Origin: Loripinus fragilis
Lineage: Eukaryota; Mollusca; Bivalvia; Lucinida; Lucinidae
DNA length: 64,000 nucleotides
Assembly: GCA_964019695.1 (NCBI GenBank)
Contig: OZ026514.1
Span: 100,857,845-100,921,844, forward strand
Direction of reading: 5' to 3'
A model generated the notes under the pieces. It saw only the letters and a program-made list of their open reading frames with translations, was not told the DNA's origin and did no database searches. Numbering within the stretch: position 1 is the stretch's first letter; the number at the start of each line of letters is the position of its first letter. Made by a program: the position numbers and the translations under genes. Shown piece after piece: positions 57,622 to 64,000 of the stretch.

Positions 57622-59097
57622 CATACCAAATATGGAATGCTACCATAAATAAAATAGGCGATCTGCTGTGGGGGCATTTTTTCAAGAACTGACTCCTGAG
57701 ATCAAGGTCACAGTGGATGAAAACAGTGAGCGACATTCCATGACCACAACATATATCCACAAATTGAATTTGGGGGTTAATATGGCATATAATATGAGAC
57801 ATGCTCTTACAGGCTCGCACAGACCTGGAAAAATTTGGCCTTGGTCCTGGAAAAAAGTGCCTTTTGTCCTGGAATTGTCCTGGAATTTTGTAAAATCATC
57901 CTTGAAAATATGAATTAGTCTTTGAAAAATATAAAAATACAACTTGTCCTTTCAGATTTATGGGATGCGCTAAAAAACTGTGTGAAAATCGCAAAAAAAA
58001 AACTGAATGAAAATCGCTAGATACACGTCAAAGAGCGAGGTGCAACTCGTATTCTATTCTATTCAATTTGTGCGGTAGTCCCGGTTTTTATCACCGTTGA
58101 CAGAACAACGACCGTTATGCTAACAGTTTGTTTATATAAATAGACGAACCAGGTAGAGGGTATCACTATTCCGACAGAAATGCTTGCGGCGAGAGCGCCG
58201 CAAGCAAAAACAAACTTGCATAGGTTGCATACATTCGGAACTCTTCGGCCAATTCCGTAGAAAACAGGCACAACACGATAATCTATAGGCGGACATAAGC
58301 CGATGCCTTCGGCATCGGCTCATGTCCGTAATATTGTTGAAAAATTAATTTGAATTTATCGTCTGAGTTACGAGTATGAGTAATGAAAATTTACCAGAAA
58401 TATTCTTGTTCAGGTTTGTTCCCCTTGCTTGCTGTTCAGAAAGTTAACATATGTATGCCACCAAATCAGCCGTTCATTGTTTATAGTGTAAGGGAGAAAA
58501 CCTGAACAGCTCAAGATCGTTTTGTTTATTTATCGGATTTAATTCAATAGGACAGCAGGGTATAAAAAGTTTCATTCTATATGCAAATCAGACTGACAAA
58601 AAGAGGTTTGTACATGCCATTTTCTGCGATTTTGCTTATCAAAAATCACATGTTTTCTTTCTATAAGTCTGTAAATTTACAGACTTGCAAGTCCATAATT
58701 CTATAGACAGTCTATATTTCTATGGACTGTCTGTAAAAATAAGTGATCTCTTAGACCTGATGAAGCAGTTATCAGAGTGAGATTTCTAGGTTCTTTTGAC
58801 CATATCTACATTAATTGCTGGTTCCCAGTCTACAGGTGGTCAGTAATGTAAATACAGGTAACCACAACCCCCCCCCCCCCCATTATGGGGGGGGGGGGGG
58901 GGGTACTGGATACCTGCTTATCAATTACTGACCACCTGTAAACCAGTAACCAGCAATTAATGTAGATATGGTGATTACCTACATCAAGGTTTTAAGCCTC
59001 CTTGGAGGTTCTATTAGTGCGCAAAAATGCTGAAAAGTGCATTTTCACAGCCACAACAGCCCAAATCGCAAAATGGTAGGTATCGAAAACGATTTCC
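57622..59097. other. Intronic repeats and hairpins
   Basis: 57820-57900 carries repeated tcctggaa words similar in style to other CAGG elements. Hairpins: 58182-58204 (cttgcggcg/cgccgcaag) and 58287-58328 (ggacataagccgatgcc mirrored). 58660-58745 is a fold-back of acagacttgcaagtc words also seen at 48470-48540. Confidence 0.5.
58800..58971. mobile_element. Near-perfect palindromic element with C/G-run core
   Basis: Arms ccatatctacattaattgct and onward (ggtcagtaatg, ggtggtcag) mirror each other; the centre is a C-run (58869-58882), attatg and a G-run of about 18. No TSD or coding sequence. Confidence 0.75.
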
Positions 59098-61055
59098 AGT
59101 CAACTCGTACCTAAGTCAACTCGTACCCCCTAAGTCAACTCATACCCATTTTTGGTCAACTTGTACCTGACCTTTGGTCAACTCGTACCTACCCCATGTC
59201 AACTCGTACCCGAGTCAAAAAACGGGGTAGGGTAGAGCATGATAGACGGGGGTTGGTAAGTGGTTCGTGCCAGCTTGTTCAAAGATCCCAACTCTTATGC
59301 CTATGGGGCGGCCTTCTGGGAATTTGTTAAATCATACACCATCATTACAATTGAGTATTTGTGATTGGTCAAGGTTCAGGCCAGCTGTGGCAAGTTGCCA
59401 AGTTCCTAACCTTTTCCCTATGGGGAGGTGTTCTGAATAGCCTGCTTAAACTACCAAATCAACACAGTTTTGCTATCTGCGATAAGGCAAGATTCCGGCT
59501 AGCCTGTTCAAATATTTTTTTTTATAAACTACGACCTGCGAGGCTACGGTTAGGGGAGTTTCAGATCTGCCTGTTCCAATATCCTGGACCTTTAATGTAA
59601 AATGACGGATCCGCAGGGTCTTTGCTGTTTGTATACATAAAACTTTAAATTTCGGACATAGGTCTACTCAGGGTCTTTCTATGCGTATCAGGGTCTTTCT
59701 ATGCGTATAGAAAGACCATGGTCTACTATGATAGCGCGCAGTATGTTTTTAACTAGCACTAAAATATTAGAAGGTATTTTGAACTACTCATTTCAAAATA
59801 TCTCAGCAGACGACAGAACAAAAAGCAAATTTTGAGTCATTTAAGTAGCAAGTAGCGAAGCCTCAGGTGAGACTGCATGATGAGAGACTAGCTCTCCTGG
59901 ACTTTCTATATCAAAAACCCTCTGAAGTAAACTGGCACTGTTTTAAAATGTTTTAATCAATTATAAACCTGAAATTTATTACATTGCAATTGCCAAATTT
60001 TCTTTAATAAGATTGTACTTTTTTTTAATTATTCAAGTTTTACACTATCTGACAGACAATGTTAAATTCTTATTACAGCTTAATCCAATTACATATATTC
60101 ATCATTGATTAGGTACCAAATACTGTTTTTCACACCCTACCAAACACCAGCATGTGGCTGTAAAGTGGCTTTATGTACGCAAAACCCGCGTCATGAGAAA
60201 ACATATCTTCAGGGGTTAGCTACACAATAAGGACAAATAAAGCATGCTCAGTTACAAAGACCAGGTATGCGCATAGAAAGTTAAACTATTATAGATTTTA
60301 GAGAGCGAACAACAAATGTGCTGATCAGACTGCTTGGATGCTCAGGTCAGTCTATACCATCGAGTCTGTATCGTTGTTATTTGCATGTAACAAAACCAGA
60401 TTGTGTGTTTTCGATGGGACCAGTGCTATTCGCGATGATAAGTTTGTAATGCGCTATTCCTGTTAGTTAACACCATAAGAGGTGGCTGCGTATAGTTGCC
60501 ACCCATTTTGAATGTTAATTTAGATACACGTTCATACTAAGACAACGCTACGGTACCAGAGGCTAACATTTATCCCTGTTATTACAATACAGCTCATAGG
60601 TTTAATACATCAAGACCAGTGGCAGTCCGGCTGCCACCAAATGGGTGTTCAGTTACACTTATTTCTTTTGTTTCACATACAATGTAGAACCTAGCTATTT
60701 CTCCATATACTGTAATTTGTAAGAGCGAGCGTTACCTGGGCAGTATACTGTATTTACCCATTTGTAATTGAACGCTCCTTCTATGGTAATTTATATACTG
60801 TATTTACCCATTTGTAATTGAACGCTCCTTCTATGGTAATTTATAGATGCAGAATTCACCTAAGTCTTAACAAAACTTACAATTTTGCTTTTGCCATGAT
60901 TAACGTACTTAGACAACTGCTTAAAACTATCCCATAATACTATTATAAATAAACTAAGGTACCAGTTGACTTAGGTACGAGTTGACTAAGGTACAAGATG
61001 ACCAAAAATGGGTACGAGTTGACTAAGGAACGAGTTGACTTAGGTACGAGTTGAC
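59098..61055. mobile_element. TIR element with reiterated GTCAACTCGTACC ends
   Basis: About five copies of gtcaactcgtacc lie between 59098 and 59215, and about five of the complement ggtacgagttgac between 60957 and 61050, making inverted, internally repeated ends. The interior is AT-rich with a 50-bp tandem duplication (60742-60843, tatactgtatttaccc) and a diverged family C-like stretch near 60180-60420. No transposase frame seen; target duplication not resolved. Confidence 0.7.
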
Positions 61056-61499
61056 CAGTTACCTCGAAAACAAGTGACTCGTATCTACCGTAAGCAATTG
61101 TTCTGCTTTAAAGCAATTTTACTGTGGCAATTTTGTGTAATATCGTGTTTTTAAAAATCTCTAAAATAGAGATTTTGCTAAAAATCCTGAAACTATGCTT
61201 ACTTGGACACAATCGGGGCACATTTCACCATCGATGACTTCTTGAATGTTTACATAAAAAATGGCGGATTCTACGTGAAGAGGTCGCTTACAGCCACATT
61301 AATCGCTGTTTTCGTCCTCTGAGCATCATTTATGGTGGCTCAGTTAAGTCATCAATATTATTGTTACAATTAGTCGAGATTATCGTTTCTTTTTTATTTG
61401 AGTTTTGTACCTGAGTAGACATCATATTTGCTGCAGTATCTATATGCACATGTAAAAGCCTGGACCAATTCTCGGGACCAAAGTTTACAAGCATCAAAA

Positions 61500-63815
61500 T
61501 GATATTTAACAAGCAATTATAAATTATTCCCACAGCATACAATAAGTGCAAAGCCGTCACTACCATGGATGACCCAAGAAATTAAACGAACTATTCGGAA
61601 GAGAGAAAGCTTGTATGACAAATACAAGAGGCTAAGGCGCCCTACAGACAGGTGTGCTTTTCTTGAGGCAAAGCATTTGGTAAAACAAAAACTCAAGCAA
61701 GCTCATGACAGGTACATTGAGGAAATTCTGGGCCTTACTAATAGCCTAGAACAGCCTAAACCAAATTGCCAGTCAAGCCCTGAACCTCACAAAAGCACAC
61801 TTGCCTCCAAAAAGCTGTTCTCCCTTCTGAAGAATTCTAAACAGGACTTTAAAGGCATTGCTCCCCTCAAGAAGGACGGTAAGTTGCACTCAAATACTGT
61901 GGACAAGGCAAACGTCCTGAACCAACAGTTTCAGTCAGTATTCACACCAAAGTGTCATTTGAAACTGAGCCAGTTAGCTTCCATGGCTGTGCAGGACCTC
62001 TCTGACAGTGGTACAATTGATCCATCACAAATACCAGGTGAGTGTCTTAATACTACACCCCACATGGAAAGTATCACTGTCTCAACAAATGGCATTGCCA
62101 AACTATTGAAGGACCTAAATCCCCATAAAGCAGCAGGACCCGATCAGATAAAGCCGCTTGTCCTCCAAAAACTTCGTGATGTGATAGCTCCTATTCTTCA
62201 GGTAATTTTTCAAAGGTCCCTAAACACAGGTAGAGTACCCAAGGACTGGAGCACAGCCTTTGTATGTCCACTTTTCAAAAAAGGAGACACCAGTCTTGCA
62301 TCAAACTACAGACCTATCTCATTAACCAGTATTCTATGCAAAGTGCTTGAGCATGTTGTTACCACAAACATAGTCTCCCACATGGACAAGTATAATTTGC
62401 TGTATGATCTCCAGCACGGCTTTCGCAGCAAACGATCTTGCGAAACACAACTGGTCACACTCATAGAAGACTTGATGCGGAACTCCATAGCAGGTAATCA
62501 AACTGACCTTGTCCTACTCGACTTTTCGAAGGCGTTTGATAAGGTAAGCCACCAGAAATTACTGCTCAAACTCCACAGATATGGCATTAGAGGCCCCACC
62601 CTTAAATGGATCCAGGCATTTTTATCTGATCGGACCCAGACAGTAGTTATTGATAATGAAAAGTCCGCCACCGTACCAGTCACATCCGGGGTCCCACAAG
62701 GTTTTGTCCTCTGTCCCATCCTCTTTCTCATTTATATAAATGATCTCCCTGATAAAACAAGGTCAAAGGTACGGTTGTTTGCAGATGACACGGCCATTTA
62801 CTTGGCAGTCTCGAACTTAGAAGATGCTCAGATTCTGCAGCAGGACCTTGATCACCTCCATCTATGGGAGCTGGACTGGGATATGGAGTTCAATCCAAGT
62901 AAATGTGTTGTAATACATATTACAAGATCTAGAACTCCAGTCCCAAGCCAGTACCTGCTGCATGGCCAAGTACTGGAATCGGTTGCAGGCTCCAAGTACC
63001 TGGGCGTGGAAATCAGCAGCAACCTATCCTTCAACGGCCACATTCAGAATATAACTACCTCGGCAAGTCGGTCCCTTGGCTCCCTCAAGAGAAACATAAG
63101 GTCCAGAAATCCAGAATTAAGGGAAATGGCATACAAAACTCTTGTTCGTCCATTAGTGGAGTATTCATCATCAGTCTGGAGCCCCTACACCAAAAGTAAT
63201 ATTGCCAGGCTCGAAATGGTTCAACGTAGAGCGGCACGCTGGACTCTTAGTGAATACTCCCCATATGCAAGTGTGACACAGATGCTCCAATCCCTGGGTT
63301 GGCGGTCCCTTGAGCAGAGAAGGTCCGACTCCCGACTTTGCCTATTTTACAAGATCATATATGGTCTTGTAGCCATTGACATGCCTCCATATGTTGTACA
63401 CCCATTGAGAACTCCCAGGAATTCACACACCCTTTGCTTCCGTCAAATTCAATCCACTGTAGATTACTACAAATACTCATTCTATCCCCTCTCAATCGTG
63501 CAGTGGAACCGGCTGCCAGCACACATAGCACTTCTGCCCACCTTTGATTCATTTAAGAGGGCAGTGTGCACAGTCAGTCACCCAATGCCATAAATGTCAG
63601 TGTACTGTTTTTAAACTTTTTAGCCTATCACTGTCAGCCTGTTTCTGCATTTTAACATTTTAACCCTATCATCTTTTATTCCACTCCAACTAACAAATCT
63701 TATGGGAACTTTTTATTTTTAAAAGCATTTCTTCCACTAACACCGCACTGACGCGCACCTGCACGTAATCTCCGAGAGGGGGTGATGCAGTAGAGATAGA
63801 TAGAGATAGATAAGC
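61500..63815 (+). mobile_element. CR1/L2-like LINE with open RT ORF, 5'-truncated
   Basis: Plus-strand LINE inside ACTR10 intron 1, in gene orientation. In-frame LINE-like residues (ISAKPSLPW) just precede the first ATG, so the insertion starts somewhat upstream (61400-61540, not fixed). The 3' end carries gatagatagagatagata at 63795-63813. Endonuclease, PHD and 2A parts are missing. Confidence 0.85.
61569..63593 (+). CDS. LINE reverse transcriptase ORF, 674 codons open
   Basis: Uninterrupted frame with the linker (WMTQEIKRTIRKRESLYDKY), PHKAAGPDQIKPLVLQ near residue 185, LFKKGDTSLASNYRPISL near 235, QHGFRSKRSCETQL, DFSKAFDKVSHQKL, SGVPQGFVLCPILFLIYIND near 373, RLFADDTAIYL near 403, YLGVEISSNLSFNGHI and VRPLVEYSSSVWSP. 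Two residues in the usually conserved SGVPQGSVLGP motif are changed (S to F, G to C), so the enzyme may be inactive despite the open frame. The start is the first ATG in the surviving piece and probably not the original one. Small minus-strand frames over it are shadows. Confidence 0.9.
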   Translation: MTQEIKRTIRKRESLYDKYKRLRRPTDRCAFLEAKHLVKQKLKQAHDRYIEEILGLTNSLEQPKPNCQSSPEPHKSTLASKKLFSLLKNSKQDFKGIAPLKKDGKLHSNTVDKANVLNQQFQSVFTPKCHLKLSQLASMAVQDLSDSGTIDPSQIPGECLNTTPHMESITVSTNGIAKLLKDLNPHKAAGPDQIKPLVLQKLRDVIAPILQVIFQRSLNTGRVPKDWSTAFVCPLFKKGDTSLASNYRPISLTSILCKVLEHVVTTNIVSHMDKYNLLYDLQHGFRSKRSCETQLVTLIEDLMRNSIAGNQTDLVLLDFSKAFDKVSHQKLLLKLHRYGIRGPTLKWIQAFLSDRTQTVVIDNEKSATVPVTSGVPQGFVLCPILFLIYINDLPDKTRSKVRLFADDTAIYLAVSNLEDAQILQQDLDHLHLWELDWDMEFNPSKCVVIHITRSRTPVPSQYLLHGQVLESVAGSKYLGVEISSNLSFNGHIQNITTSASRSLGSLKRNIRSRNPELREMAYKTLVRPLVEYSSSVWSPYTKSNIARLEMVQRRAARWTLSEYSPYASVTQMLQSLGWRSLEQRRSDSRLCLFYKIIYGLVAIDMPPYVVHPLRTPRNSHTLCFRQIQSTVDYYKYSFYPLSIVQWNRLPAHIALLPTFDSFKRAVCTVSHPMP

Positions 63816-64000
63816 ATAAACATTGGATCATACGTTCATAATAGGGTATTCTTAAAAATAAATAAAACTATATTCTATGACTCCTGATCCTTTTTAATTA
63901 ATAGCCAAAATACCGGACCCTATCAGCCATTTTAGACACAGGGGCCAGTTTTTGCGGCATTGACGATGTCAAGTATATTCAAAATTTACACTAGAGAATC
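63816..64000. other. Short intronic end of window
   Basis: AT-rich, with no feature recognised. Confidence 0.4.

Noticed and set aside
58287..58328. GC-rich hairpin resembling a bacterial terminator
   Set aside because: No gene ends here and the context is a eukaryotic intron; it is one of several fold-back repeats.

Overview
This looks like an AT-rich, repeat-dominated stretch of a metazoan nuclear genome, most likely a mollusc and probably a bivalve. The reasons are split eukaryotic exons with GT-AG junctions, CR1/L2-type LINEs with 2A and PHD modules, tRNA-derived SINEs, and very many small DNA transposons and GGTCA-rich tandem repeats of the sort common in bivalve introns. No bacterial operon, CRISPR array or rRNA gene is visible. 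The species assignment is inference; the repeat structures are read directly.

Only two host genes can be supported. On the minus strand, two coding exons (20037-20263 and 12550-12672) join in phase and match the N-terminal region of LRPPRC, the mitochondrial mRNA-binding pentatricopeptide protein. On the plus strand, 46103-46176 is the first coding exon of ACTR10 (Arp11, dynactin pointed-end complex); the rest of that gene lies in a long intron or beyond the window. The two genes point away from each other.

Nearly everything else is mobile or repetitive DNA. 1-12 kb: MITEs, three tandem-repeat arrays, a mariner-like element (5402-8225) carrying a second and a third element inside it, and three near-identical 936-bp higher-order units (9202-12009). 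12-24 kb: LRPPRC exons with MITEs landed within 13-28 bp of their splice donors, a 3-kb TIR element with a hAT insertion, and several MITEs and SINEs. 24-31 kb: a 2.3-kb long-TIR hAT-type element, then a 5'-truncated LINE whose reverse transcriptase is split by two separate transposons, one of which holds a third. 31-39 kb: SINE, MITEs, an unclassified repeat family in several copies, and perfect palindromes. 39.6-45.5 kb: two LINEs on the minus strand; the second is nearly full length (2A motif, PHD finger, endonuclease, RT) and broken by two stop codons and one insertion. 46-64 kb: ACTR10 intron 1 with MITEs, tRNA-Gln-like repeats, a second copy of the mariner-like element, a 2-kb TIR element with reiterated termini, and a LINE with an open 674-codon ORF.

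The most useful overall signal is that many elements can be delimited to the base because their target-site duplications survive. Seven elements from six families share CAGG termini and 5- or 6-bp duplications, and four others have 8-bp duplications typical of hAT elements. No transposase gene was recognised, so the DNA transposons here appear non-autonomous. Apart from this transposon ecology I see no candidate for a new host biological system.
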